From Nilaparvata lugens (taxonomy: Eukaryota > Arthropoda > Insecta > Hemiptera > Delphacidae), in contig NC_052512.1 of NCBI RefSeq assembly GCF_014356525.2, forward strand, positions 1,226,797 through 1,290,796: a stretch of 64,000 bases of DNA. Reading direction: 5' to 3'. Of this stretch, positions 34,840-47,940 are shown piece by piece. The position numbers and the translations under genes are program-made. Within the stretch, counting starts at the first letter, position 1, and every line of letters starts with the position of its first letter. The notes below the pieces were generated by a model that was not told the origin of the DNA, did no database searches, and saw only the letters and a program-made list of their open reading frames with translations.

Positions 34840-34946
34840 TTCTTCTTCTTCTTCTTCTTCTTCTTCTTCTTCTTCTTCTTTTCTTCTTCTTCTTCTTCTT
34901 CTTCTTCTTCTTCTTCTTCTTCTTCTTCTCTTCTTCTTCTTCTTCT
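34741..34946 (+). repeat. CTT trinucleotide tract
   Basis: Nearly pure (CTT)n with some TTCTCC interruptions, about 205 bp. Its mirror (GAA)n is at 45878-46083 in the inverted arm. Polyglutamate/polylysine or polyphenylalanine frames across it are artefacts of the repeat. Confidence 0.95.
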
Positions 34947-35978
34947 TATGGAATGAAAAAAAACGGGGTTCCAAGAAACTTTACTCGCTTGTTGACCCAA
35001 TTTTTTTCCCATGTGAGCTTCAAAAATATTTTTGAATTAGGCAAACTGAATTTAGTGCTACGAAATTATGCAAAAACGTGCCTTACAAGCCAATGAGTTG
35101 TTTTCGAAGTTGAGAAAATTATGTTCTCTCACGTCAATAGGCTAAAATTGTCAACTTATTGCGCGTTTATGATCCAGCTTGAACAAACAACAATGATGTT
35201 CTTTCGAGGACAAAATTTGCATTTAATATCGCAGGTATACAGAACCGTCAGTAGCACATTCATATTCTAAGATGATAATACAATATTTCATATATAATAA
35301 TTCGAAATTGGTATTGGATATTCCAAAAAATGGAAATTAGAAGACTCCCACATATCCAGAAGAAGTGTGGTCACATTCCATCAGAAGGTTTTGACAAATT
35401 TCTATAAATCAAGAATGGTTGAAAAAATTTATTTGTAAAGCTACGTCAAGTATTGTGACATAATTGGTGATCGGTGAGGATCCCCATAGAAACATTATAT
35501 CTAAATTTCCCAAATCAGTGGATTTTGCAATATCTGAACTTGTTCTACAAAACTATTGCAATTTCGAGCTTTGAGGGTTCCTGGGGGGGGGGTGGACGGA
35601 AGGTGTAACCATGGGGACTGTTCAGTTCCAGACTAAGTACTATGTATACAGACACACAACAAAAATTCAGCTTTCCCCCAATTTGTTGCGCAAAATCCTG
35701 TTCTCTGTCTCCATTGACTGGGCTGAAGAGGTGTTTGATTTGAAACTGTGAAAAAAGCAGAAGGAGAACGTGGAGAATATTAAAGAAAATAACCACAGTG
35801 GAGACGCAAATCAATCAACGAATTTCAAATAGAAGAAAACCGTTCGAAAAGAAATTAATAAAAATCAGCAGAGGTGGAGAATGATACACTGGGAAAATTG
35901 GAGGAGAAATTGAAGGAGTTCCAGAGAGGATCATGGGAGTCCTTGAACCTGCTAGGAAACAGCCAATCATAGTCAACA

Positions 35979-36070
35979 CTATAAGTGAGCTCCACATTAT
36001 AATGGATTTGATTTACTTCAGTGTTGCTATTCTTGTCTATTATCAAACGAAGCAGATAGCTCTATCCTTT
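35979..36070 (+). repeat. Repeat M, copy 4
   Basis: Reads actataagtgagctccacat, then ttgctattcttgtctattat. Mirrored at 44915-45002. Confidence 0.55.
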
Positions 36071-36916
36071 TTTAGCTCCGCGATGTTACAAGATCATTTT
36101 TCATCAATGTATAATCATAATTGATCTCGATCATTGAATTTTATCATTTATCCATTAAAAACTATTCTCCTTGAAGAATTAAATATTTTTAGTCCAGTCA
36201 CAAGGTAGTGATATGATATTGATAGTGAGAGAAGTAATAATCCGGGGCTCTCCAACTACACTGAGTGCTAAGTTTTTTCTTTGGAAAACTGAAATTTGGA
36301 GGAAACTCTGTTTTCAATCTACTATTTCTTCCGATTTGCACGATCCAAATGCTTGGTTCAAAATTACTCTGGGCGTGACTCAGGTTCCTACAACAAGAAG
36401 CCAGGTGGACTGTTCTAGCACAAATGGATTCCCAGGTACACCCGATAACAAATTTCCTTGCATTTGACCAGTTGGTTTCTATGTGGTTGGTACATGATGG
36501 TGATAGTATCACTTGAATGGTCAGTAAGCACTGGAAAACGTGCATTTTGGACAATAAGGAGAAAGTCGTCGAAGAAGTATGACTTAAGATACATCATTGA
36601 TGATCTTAAAACGATCCATAACTATCTCTTGAACATTTTTTTTCCAAAAATGAAAGCATAAACTTTTTATCCGACAAAATATAAAATTATGAGGTGAAAT
36701 GTTCCAAATTTTCTGGCTCAGTATGGGGATAGCTTTCTCAACAATGGAAATTTCTTACATATGTCTCATGATACTACTAATAATCAACATCCTCCAAATT
36801 GAGACTGATACCCGATGGGAACTTGCGATTGGCCTCAAATTTTAGAGAATAAAATTTTGTGCTCCACATGCTGAGTTGCCTCAAATGCATCTTGAAGCAT
36901 TCTCCTTCATCGCTCT

Positions 36917-38662
36917 AGAGAGACCACAGGGGTACCACTGGGTGACTCCTTGTTGACCACTACTGAGCCCTGGCTGACCACTGGGTGATCACTTGATGAC
37001 CACTAGATGACCACTGGGTGACCACTGGGTGACCACTGGGTGATCACTTGATGACCACTTGGTGACCACTGGGTGATCACTTGATGACCACTGGGTGATC
37101 ACTTGATGACCACTGGGTGAACACTTGATGAACACTGGGTGATCACTTGATGACCACTGGGTGACCACTGGGTGACCACTGGGTGATCACTTGATGACCA
37201 CTGGGTGACCACTGGGTGACCACTGGGTGATCACTTGATGACCACTGGGTGATCACTTGATGACCACTGGGTGACCACTTGATGACCACTGGGTGATCAC
37301 TTGATGACCACTGGGTGACCACTTGATGACCACTGGGTGACCACTGGGTGATCACTTGATGACCACTGGGTGACCACTTGATGATCACTGGTTGACCACT
37401 GGGTGATCACCACTGGGTGACCACTGGGTGATCACTTGATGACCACTCGTTGACCACTGGGTGAAAACTTGATGACCACTGGGTGATCACTTGATGACCA
37501 CTGGGTGACCACTTGATGACCACTGGGTGACCACTGGGTGATCACTTGATGACCACTGGGTGACCACTTGATGACCACTGGTTGACCACTTGATGACCAC
37601 TGGGTGACCACTGGGTGACCACTGGGTGATCACTTGATGACCACTGAGTGATCACTTGATGACCACTGGGTGACCACTTGATGACCACTGGGTGATCACT
37701 TGATGACCACTGGGTGACCACTTGATGACCACTGGGTGACCACTTGATGACCACTGGGTGACCACTTGATGACCACTGGTTGACCACTTGATGACCACTG
37801 GGTGACCACTGGGTGACCACTGGGTGATCACTTGATGACCACTGAGTGATCACTTGATGACCACTGGGTGACCACTTGATGACCACTGGGTGATCACTTG
37901 ATGACCACTGGGTGACCACTTGATGACCACTGGGTGACCACTTGATGACCACTGGGTGATCACTTGATGACCACTGGGTGATCACTTGATGACCACTGGG
38001 TGACCACTGGGTGACCACTGGGTGATCACTTGATGACCACTGGGTGATCACTTGATGACCACTGGGTGACCACTTGATGACCACTGGGTGATCACTTGAT
38101 GACCACTGGGTGACCACTGGGTGATCACTTGATGACCACTGGGTGTTCACTTGATGATCACTGGTTGACCACTGGGTGATCACCACTGGGTGACCACTGG
38201 GTGATCACTTGATGACCACTGGGTGACCACTTGATGACCACTGATTGACCACTGGGTGATCACTTGATGACCACTGGGTGATCACTTGATGACCACTGGG
38301 TGACCACTCGATGACCACTGGGTGACCACTGGGTGATCACTTGATGACCACTGGGTGACCACTTGATGACCACTGGGTGATCACTTGATGACCACTGGGT
38401 GATCACTTGATGACCACTGGGTGACCACTTGATGACCACTGGGTGACCACTGGGTGATCACTTGATGACCACTGGGTGACCACTTGATGACCACTGGGTG
38501 ATCACTCGATGACCACTGGGTGATCACTTGATGACCACTGGGTAATCACTTGATGACCACTGGGTGACCACTGGGTGATCACTTGATGACCACTGGGTGA
38601 TCACTTGATGACCACTGGGTGACCACTTGATGACCATTGGGTGACCACTTGGTGACCACTTT
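36917..38662. repeat. 11-bp minisatellite, array B, with 22-bp higher-order unit
   Basis: About 158 units. Much of the array alternates TGACCACTGGG and TGATCACTTGA, giving a 22-bp higher-order unit that is almost absent from array A. A block containing gaccactggttgaccac recurs at several-hundred-base spacing, suggesting segmental amplification. It ends at repeat M copy 5 (38659). Confidence 0.95.
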
Positions 38663-38740
38663 AGTGAGTTCCACGTTATAATGACAGTGTTTAGCAATGT
38701 TATTGCCAGCCTTGTCTATCAACAAAGTGGATTGCGCTAA
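38659..38740 (+). repeat. Repeat M, copy 5, at the edge of array B
   Basis: Starts tttagtgagttccacgttat and is cut by the left-arm deletion at about 38736, where gattgcgcta joins aatccatgag. Confidence 0.6.
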
Positions 38741-39000
38741 ATCCATGAGATTCAGAGGATAGATTCTCCATGGTATTGTTCATCTAGTAGAGCAGAAATT
38801 TTCTTGAAATATTTTTTTTTTGAGAAAGTTATTGAATTTATCAAAAATGGGCAAAATAACTCAACTAAAAGGTATTTTTGGTCATTTTTAGTGAAGTAAA
38901 GGACTTTCTAGGAAATTGATATCCTTAAAAAATTCTTGTTTTTTTTTCAATCAAAAATACCATGAAGAATCCATTCTCCAAATCTCATGGATTTATGTCT
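38737..39000. repeat. Foldback repeat F, copy 2
   Basis: Left arm aaatccatgagattcagagg, then gattctccatggtatt; right arm aataccatgaagaatcc, then aaatctcatggattt. These are near-perfect complements over the outer 40 bp, with weaker pairing inward. Confidence 0.75.
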
Positions 39001-39249
39001 CACCGAACTTGAAATGTTCTGTCAAAAAAATTAAATTTATGCGCTCATATCTCAAAAAGTAATGATCGAAAAAATGTTTTCCTTCACCTTCTGTCCAAAG
39101 TACTCACTCAACTTCCTGAAACATAATACTAAAGTGTCACTTTTTCGCTCCCGGTAGTAAAAAACAGAAGAACTCCCTATGGAGGAAAAGTGACTCCATT
39201 TAAATAACATAGGAAGCATCTTTATTTTAAAAAGTTACAAACAAGTCGA

Positions 39250-41702
39250 TTTCTTGTTTTTGTTTAAATAGAACGGGTCTTGGATGTAGAAACCATCCGA
39301 AGTGCTACAGTTGAAGAGGTCACATCTAGTTGTCTTCATCCTGTGGTGCTGAGCAGAAGTTGAGACGTCCGTCTTCAGTCTGTCGTTTTGCAGCCTTCAG
39401 CCGCTTCACTGCAACATTGTCATCGTCCTACTGTGAGTGGACATATTCTACATAATCTTTGTTCGCTATTTCTTCTCTTATGATTTATTGTCATCTCATT
39501 TTATTAATCATCAACATGTGTTTGCTTGTTTGGTTTTGTGTTCTTTTGTTTTGAGGTGTATCTGTATGTCTTAAATGGATAATATAAGACTTACTCACTA
39601 CATGGTGCTACAGCTCATTAAGGGCCTTGACCTTCTGTAGAATGCCTCTCCACTTCTGTCTGTCGGTAACCTAACACCTATTTTTCGAGATAACAGAATA
39701 GTAGGTCCAACTTTAGGAATCTCCCCCTAATAGCAGTTCCACCTCATCGGTTAAGAATGTATAATTTTATCTCACAACAGTTATATTTCACCCGGTTTAT
39801 TGATCGAATTGAAATACCTTGTCATAGATAGGGTAGAACCCTGTTTAGGTTTTCAGATTACGACTTATTTATTCAAACATTTCCAAGAAACTAGTTTTGC
39901 TTATTACACTGTGCCTGGCCTTTTGAGAGATAATTTGGAAAAAAATTTAGTATTTGTAAATAGTCCGACACATCTAGAAAATATCTGAGTCTATACTTAA
40001 TTCATGCAGATGAACGGACAAGATTCATGAAATTTTCAATTAATCTTACCATGCCTGATTTGATAGGATTCAACTATAAACTAACACTACACTTTGGAAT
40101 AACTGAAAAATACAAACAAATTCAATAAACAACAAAGGGAACAACAAATTCATGTTACTTTGTTGACATTCTTCATCTGATTTGGGGGCGCATTACTATC
40201 TTTTGTTTAATTAGAAATAAAATCATAAAGTAACAAATTATTTCAATGCAGAAACTCAAGAATGGAAAACCCGTTGAACCCAATTTTCAACGATAATAAC
40301 CCATACAGCCCATTTCATAAATTTCGAATCTCAACTTTTGATTAACATCCTTGAATGAACCTTTACACTGCACTTTCGTTGGTCTGTACGTTGCTTTATC
40401 GTCGAGGTTACGGTACCTGGTTTTTGGCGGTGAACTTTTACCGGTTCAATTTGGCTTGACGGCGACATCTTACGTCCCTAGACCTGTCATCTGAACGAGT
40501 GTCTTGAAGCGGTGTTGGATAAAGTTGCGGAACCAAAGGGGTGGTACATGAAGTTGGTTTGGGGTTACACATGAACCGCTGTAAATAAATATATTACAGC
40601 ATTAATTTCCAACTCTTCCTACAATTCATCAAAAGCTAGAACAGAAGTTATCTATTGATTACCGATTACTTCAATTCTCTCATTCTATTTGAATCCCCAT
40701 TTTATATAGATTTTTACCTTCAAACTATTGATTCTCAGTATCAGAATTGATGGATACTAATAATTGACTTCACTAATAATTCAAAAGTTCTGTTACAATT
40801 TAAAATAAAAGCGTTCAGTTAAACTTGAAAGCCTTCACGCCATGAGAAAACACAGTCAAAAAAATATAAAACTTCAGCATGTCTCAAACTCAACATAATA
40901 TTAGAAATTACATTCCAATTTAAAGACTTTCTTCCTATCTTCCAGCAATTTCTCCACGATAATAAATCTTCAGTAATAATAACTGAAATGTAACATAACT
41001 GAAAACTTTCTTCTCTACTTCCTGTATTTCTTTAGAAAGAAATATAATTAATGATATATATCTCCTAATAAAATCAAAAAGACTACTCTAATCAATATTA
41101 TCAACTCGAACAATAACAGGCTTCATTGATACTATACTCTAATGAGAGTTTCAATTGATTGAATTCCCTAAAAGATATATCAACCTTATTTTACGTACCT
41201 TAGTGATTATTTGAAGAAACAATTATCCGTACTTGATGAAGAAACACAATCGAACTTTCCAGGACATGGCACTACTAAAAAATTTAAACTTCAATAGAAA
41301 CAAAACTAACTCCTACATTAACTAATCGAAGAAAAACTTGTCAAAAAAGGGCGAAACAAATCTACTACATTTCCACTCTCGTAGTGTTACTAGCAAAGTG
41401 TCCTCCGAAACGTAATCTGGTCTCTCAGCTGGGGAATCGCCCCACTACTGTATTTATTATTTTTGGAAACAGGTCTCCTATTGGGCGAAAAAAATCAATT
41501 TGACCAATCGTCACGTGGCTTCTAGAGCCTAAGGACCAAAAAGTAACTGCAGAATCATTAGTTGTTGTAATTGTAATACTTGCTGTTTTACTCCTTATCG
41601 CACTCTATGTCGTGACAGGAGGACTAAGTATGGGAGATAATTCCATAATCTACATTCCTCGACGACTCGGAGCCACAATTTTTGAATATCTATCCTGGGA
41701 AA
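39250..41702 (+). repeat. Repeat family R with its leader block, copy 3
   Basis: Matches 28770-31230 directly, with only scattered differences. It runs into the assembly gap at 41703. Confidence 0.75.
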
Positions 41703-41802
41703 NNNNNNNNNNNNNNNNNNNNNNNNNNNNNNNNNNNNNNNNNNNNNNNNNNNNNNNNNNNNNNNNNNNNNNNNNNNNNNNNNNNNNNNNNNNNNNNNNN
41801 NN
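41703..41802. other. Assembly gap (100 N)
   Basis: Exactly 100 N. Its left edge corresponds to the innermost part of repeat R and its right edge to the complement of 40425, so at least about 1.3 kb of the right arm may be missing here. Any translation across it is meaningless. Confidence 0.99.
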
Positions 41803-43242
41803 GTACCGTAACCTCGACGATAAAGCAACGTACAGACCAACGAAAGTGCAGTGTAAAGGTTCATTCAAGGATGTTAATCAAAAGTTGAGATTCGAAATTT
41901 ATGAAATGGGCTGTATGGGTTATTATCGGAGAAAATTGGGTTCAACGGGTTTTTCATTCTTGAGTTTCTGCATTGAAATAATTTGTTACTTTATGACTGA
42001 TTTTGTTTGGTTTTGTGACGTATTTCTAATTGAACAAAAGATAGTAATGCGCCCCCAAATCAGATGAAGAATGTCAACAAAGTAACATGAATTTGTTGTT
42101 TCCCTTGTTGTTTGTATTTTTCAGTTATTCCAAAGTGTAGTGTTAGTTTATAGTTGAATCCTATCAAATCAGGCATGGTAAGATTAATTGAAAATTTCAT
42201 GAAGCTAGTCCGTTCATCTGCATTAATTAAGTATAGACTCAGATATTTTCTAGATGTGTCGGACTATTTACAAATACTAAATTTTTTTCAAAATTATCTC
42301 TCAAAAGGCCAGGCACAGTGTAATAAGCAAAACAAGTTTCTTGGAAATGTTTGAATAAATAAGTCGTAATCTGAAAACCCTAAACAGGGTTCTATCCTAT
42401 CTATGACGAGGTATTTCAATTCGATCAATAAACCGGGTGAAATATAACGGTTGTGAGATAAAATTATACATTCTTAACCGATGAGGTGGAACTGCTATTA
42501 GGGGGAGATTCCTAAAGTTGGACCTACTATTCTATTATCTCGAAAAATAGGTGTTAGGTTACCGACAGACAGAAGTGGAGAGGCATTCTACAGAAGGTCA
42601 AGGCCCTTATGAGCTGTAGCACCATGTAGTAAGTGAGTCTCATATTATCCATTCAAGACATACAGATACACCTCAAAACAAGAGAACACAAAACCAAACA
42701 AGCAAACACATGTTGATGATTAATAAAATGAGATGACAATAGATCATAAGAGAAGAAATAGCGAACAAAGATTATGTAGAATATGTCCACTCACAGTAGG
42801 ACGGTGACAATGTTGCAGTGAAGCGGCTGAAGGCTGCAAAACGACAGACTGAAGACGGACGTCTCAACTTCTGCTCAGCACCACAGGATGAAGACAACTA
42901 GATGTGACCTCTTCAACTGTAGCACTTCGGATGGTTTCTACCTCCAAGACCCGTTATATTTAAACGAAAACAAGAAATCGACTTGTTTGTAACTTTTTAA
43001 AATAGAGATGTTTCCCATGTTATTTAAATGGAGTCACTTTTCCTCCATAGGGAGTTCTTCTGTTTTTTACTACCGGGAGCGAAAAAGTGAAAGAAATACA
43101 CTTAAGTATTATGTTTTAGGGAGTTAAGTGAGTAGTTTGGACAGAAGGTGGAGGAAAACATTTTTTCGATCATTACTTTTTGAGATATGAGCACATAAAT
43201 TTAATTTTTTGGACAGAACATTTCAAGTTCGGTGAGACATAA

Positions 43243-43487
43243 CCCCATGAGATTTGGAGAATGGATTCTACATGGTATTTTTGATTGAAAAAAAAAACAA
43301 AATTTTTTCAAGAATATCAATTTTCTAGAAAGTCATTCACTTCACTAAAAATGACCAAAAATACCTTTTAGTTGAGTTATTTTTGGTAAATGTAATAACT
43401 TTCTCAAAAATCAATATTTCCAGGAAATTTCCGTTCTACTAGATGAACAATACCATGAAGAATCTATCCTCTGAATCTCATGGATTT
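43243..43487. repeat. Foldback repeat F, copy 3
   Basis: Same inverted-repeat arms as 38737-39000: ccatgagatttggagaatgg at 43245 and gaatctatcctctgaatctc at 43460. Confidence 0.7.
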
Positions 43488-43931
43488 ATCTATAACGGAC
43501 TCGAATTGTTCTGTCCCAAACATTCAAACTTTAGACACTCATATCTCGAAAAGTAATGATCGGAAAAGAATGTTTTCCTGGGAAACCTTTTTCATTTTGA
43601 AAGCTTCATGATATACAAATCGAAAAACTCTGTAAAATATCACCAGTAGAAAGTTCATTTTTAGCCTTTGCACAACCTTTATGCCTTCTATAGACGCTAG
43701 CTGATACAGGTTTATTGATGTAAGATTCTTTTTCCAATGATTCCACGATCGAGCTGATATATAATTTCGTTAGTAAATTTACAAATTTTACATTGTTCTT
43801 TTGTACTACATCAAAAGACGATTTGACAACAGAGCGAAGCGAGAAAGAGATAGCGCAATCTACTTTGTTGATAGAGAAGGCGGGCAATAACATTGCTAAA
43901 CACTGTCATTATAACGTGGAACTCACTATAG

Positions 43932-44062
43932 TGGTCACCAAGTGGTCATCAAGTTATCACCCAGTGGTCATCAAGTGATCACCCAGTGGTCACCCAGTGG
44001 TCACCCAGGGTTCACTAGTGGTCACCCAGTAGTCACCCAGTGGTACCCCAGTGGTCTCTCTA
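43932..44062. repeat. 11-bp minisatellite, array C (short)
   Basis: About eleven units of the complement CCCAGTGGTCA, in inverted orientation relative to arrays A and B, between the same flanks as array B. Confidence 0.9.
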
Positions 44063-45877
44063 GAGCGATGAAGGAGAATGCTTCAAGATGGATTTGAGGC
44101 AACTCAGCATGTGGAGCACAAAATTTTATTCTCTACAATTTGAGGCCAATCGCAAGTTCCCATCAGGTATCAGTCTCAATTTGGAGGATGTTGATTATTA
44201 GTAGTATCATGAGACAAATTTGAGAAATTTCCATTGTTGAGGAAGCTATTCCCATACTGAGCCAGAACATTTGAAACATTCCACCTCATAATTTTATATT
44301 TTGTCGGATAAAAAGTTTATGCTTTCATTTTTGGAAAAAAAATGTTCAAGAGAAAGTTATGGATCGTTTTAAGATCATCAATGATGTATCTTGAGTCATA
44401 CTTCTTCGACGACTTTCTCCTTATTGTCCAAAATGCACGTTTTCCAGTGCTTACTGACCATTCAAGTGATACTATCACCATCATGTACCCACCACATAGA
44501 AACCAACTGGTCAAATGCAAGGGAATTTGTTATCGGGTGTACCTGGAAATCCATTTGTGATAGAACAGTCCACCTGGCTTCTTGTTGTAGAAACCAAAGT
44601 CTTGCCCAGAGTAATTTTGAACCAAGCATTTGGATCGTGCAAATCGGAAGAAATAGTAGATTGAAAACAGAGTTTCCTCCAAATTTCAGTTTTCCAAAGA
44701 AAAAAACTTAGCACTCAATGTAGTTAAAGAGCCCCGGATTATTACTTTTTTCACTATCAATATCATATCACTACCTTGTGACTAGACTAATAATATTTAA
44801 TTCTTCAAGGAGAATACTTTTTAATGGATAAATGATAAAATTCGATGATCGAGATCAATTATGATTATACATTGATAAAAAATTATCTTGTAACATCGCG
44901 GAGCTAAAAAAGGATAGTGCTATCTGTTTCGTTGGATAATAGACAAGAATAGCAACACTGAAGTAAATCAAATCCATTATAATGTGGAGCTCACTTATAG
45001 TGTTGACTATGATTGGCTGTTTCCTAGCAGGTTCAAGGACTCCCATGATCCTCTCTGGAACTCCTTCAATTTTCTCAGTATATCATTCTCCACTTCTGCT
45101 GTTTTTTATTAATTTCTTTTCGAACGGTTTTCTACTATTTGAAATTCGTTGATTGATTTGCGTCTCCACTGTGGTTATTTTCTTGATCAATATTCTCCAC
45201 GTACTTCTTCTTCTTTTTTTCTGCTGTTCCAAATCAAACACCTCTTCAGCCCAGTCAATGGAGACAGAAAACAGGATTTTGCGCAACAAATTGGGGGAAA
45301 GTTGAATTTTTTTAGGTGTCAGTATACATAGTACTTAGTCTCAAACTGAACAGTCCCCATGGTTACACCGTCCCCACGCAACCAGGAGCCCCTCAAAGTT
45401 CGAAACTGCAATAGTTTTGTAGAACAAGTTCAGATATTGCAAAATTCACTGATTTGAGAAATTGAGATATAATGTTTCTATAGGGATCCTCACCGATCAC
45501 TAATAATGTCAAAATACTTGACGTAACATTCCGAGTACATTTTTTTCAACCATTCATGCTTTTTAGAAATTTGTCAAAATATTCTGATGGGATATGACCA
45601 CACTTCTTTTGGATTTGTGGGAGTCTTCCAATTTCCATTTTTTGGAATATCCAATACCAATTTCGAATTATTATATATGAAATATTGTATTATCATCTTA
45701 GAATATGAATGTGCTACTGACGGTTCTGTATACCTGCGATATTAAATGCAAATTTTGTCCTCGAGACATTTCGTTGAGACATTTCCCTCCATCCGAGGAA
45801 ATTGCATCATTGACAAATAGTGTAGAATCGCAACTTTCTTAAATTTAACAACTTTAATAGAACTAGCAAGCAGGCTC

Positions 45878-46083
45878 GAAGAAAAGAAGAAGAAGAAGAA
45901 GAAGAAGAAGAAGAAGAAGAAGAAAAGAAGAAGAAGAAGAAGAAGAAGAAGAAGAAGAAGAGAAGAAGAAGAAGAAGAAGAAGAAGAAGAAGAAGAAAAA
46001 GAAAAAGAAGAATAAGAAGAAGAAAAAGAAGGAGGAGAAGAAGAAGAAGAAGAAGTAGAAGAAGAAGAAAAAGAAGAAGATGA
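45878..46083 (+). repeat. GAA trinucleotide tract
   Basis: Nearly pure (GAA)n, the mirror of the CTT tract at 34741-34946. Confidence 0.95.
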
Positions 46084-47329
46084 TCGAAGCCAAAATCACC
46101 AATGTTTATGTTTCGCCTCTATTTATTGACTAGATATTATAATATGAGGAATCAGGTCAGCCAACTCACAATATCATTGTTGTGCTTCAGTAGAGTCGTT
46201 CAAACTACAGAAACGTTCCATTCGATTTTATTCAGCATACCGATTGATGATTTGAACGCGTTCACACTATGGTGAGGTACACGTTATAATATAAGTGCAG
46301 AAAGATAGCAGGCAACGTTGCCGATCCTCTGTCTTGTCAATGCCTTCCATAGTCGGTAGCTGATACAGGTTCATTGATGTGATATTAACTGTTCATTCTT
46401 GTTTGAAAAAATCAATTATATTTTTCATCCTATCTATTCTCATGGCTCTTATCGGCAGAGAGATCCTTTCGGATGTTCTGCCTTGCCGTATTACCCAATG
46501 TCATTTATCATCAACACTCAAGTTGATAAACTATGTATTCGGTTCTTCATATTTCTCACTAGAAATTGCACTTCAACTTCCTGAGTTTTTATTTTATAGA
46601 ATTTAAATTAAAAAATTTATGTTCAAACACAAATTCACATTTGAAAAGCAGATAAATATGAGATTTTGAAGATAATATTTAACTGAAATTTTTCCATGGC
46701 AAGGAATTATATTTTTCAATAATTTCATGATGGATTTTAATAATCAAGTTGGATTTTTCCAATAATTGATTATTAATTCTACATTGTTACTGGTATTTCG
46801 TAGGACAGTAGAACTCGCTACACTCACTAACATCACTACTCACACACGCACGCCTATTCACAAATAAACGCACATACAAATTGGATTCAGAGTATGATGA
46901 TATATGCTATATGATCGGTGGAGGACGCCGAGAAATAGAAGCTCTTCACACTTTTGAGCTAGGATACACGGTTGAAGAGATAAAAAATCTGAAACCTGAA
47001 ATGTGGGACTTAAAATACAGCAAATTATACTACAGGTAAGACTTGTGTGACCAGGGAAACCTGTCAAAGAGCAGGCGTTGTATAGGCAACCCGCTTAGCA
47101 CATTTCAGTAAGGCCAATAGGCTTGAGTAGTCCAGTCAAATGGTCGTTTTTCAGGAAACAACCCCGAAAGAATTTTTCTCGACGGTTTCATATGTATTTT
47201 GGGGTGCTGAATTTGGAAATGAAATTTGCTGACACGCCAGTGGGCGGTTCCAACCCCAAAACCCCCAACATTTCAGACTTTTTTAATTTTTCCATTCAAT
47301 CTCGAAAACCTAGATTTTTTCGAGAAAAA

Positions 47330-47940
47330 GTATCCTTTACAAAATTGAAGATCATAAAATTTCCAATAGATTGTGTTTTCGCACAGGATTCTACCATCCA
47401 TGGTTCTGGAGATACAAATTTTCAAAAAAGGGGGTTCTCAAGGGGTTTCCAAAATATTATGCAAACCTACCTCTTCTACCCTATACAACTTGGATCTTTC
47501 TCTAGTAATGATGAAAAACCACACATCACGTGGAAAAATAATCAATTCTGAACAGGAGTCCTTGAGAATTTTCGAATATAGTGAAGGGTGAGGGGGAATA
47601 GACCCAAGAATAGAAAATCATGTCCTACAGTTAAAATACAACATTTCCATTAAAATACTTTCTCGAGGACTTCCTAATAAAAATAAACCTATTTCAGCTG
47701 AAAGCATCTTACGAGGAATATGTTCTATGAGAATCACCCTGCAGTTGACCGATCGAAGTGAGGTCTAAGATTCAAGTCGACGGTTTTGCATTTCTCTTTA
47801 TGTTTATATGTTGCGCATTTACAGCGAAACGCAGTAATAGATTTTCATGAATCTTGACAGGTATGTTCCTTTTTGAATTTTGTGTCGACGTATACATAAG
47901 GTTTTTGAAAATTTTGTATTTTAATGATAATATGAAAGGA
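47330..47940 (-). repeat. Segment unique to the right arm
   Basis: Absent from the left arm. 47760-47940 contains ttcaagtcgacggttttgca and tatgttgcgcatttacagcg, sequence I recall as frequent in planthopper DNA (memory, unverified). No gene recognised. Confidence 0.4.

Larger units (their letters stand above)
32665..41702 (+). repeat. Left arm of a large diverged inverted repeat
   Basis: Collinear in reverse with 48205-41803. Anchor pairs: 32665-32850 with 48205-48010; 33010-33190 with 47305-47110; 34210-34740 with 46600-46090; trinucleotide tract 34741-34946 with 45878-46083; 35215-36900 with 45765-44070; 38663-40425 with 43930-41803. Differences include about 540 extra bp on the left (33272-33800), about 600 extra bp on the right (47330-47940), a 410-bp deletion on the left at 38736, and a minisatellite of 1.75 kb against 0.13 kb. 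Confidence 0.75.

Noticed and set aside
34725..35096. Poly-Glu/Lys/Arg and poly-Leu/Phe frames
   Set aside because: Translation of the CTT tract; likewise 45863-46102 for the GAA tract.
37143..38186. 214- and 81-codon minus frames in array B
   Set aside because: Same minisatellite artefact as array A.
43606..43893. 95-codon minus frame in the right arm
   Set aside because: Compared with 27480-27770, the related copy is broken by indels and stops; not maintained as coding.
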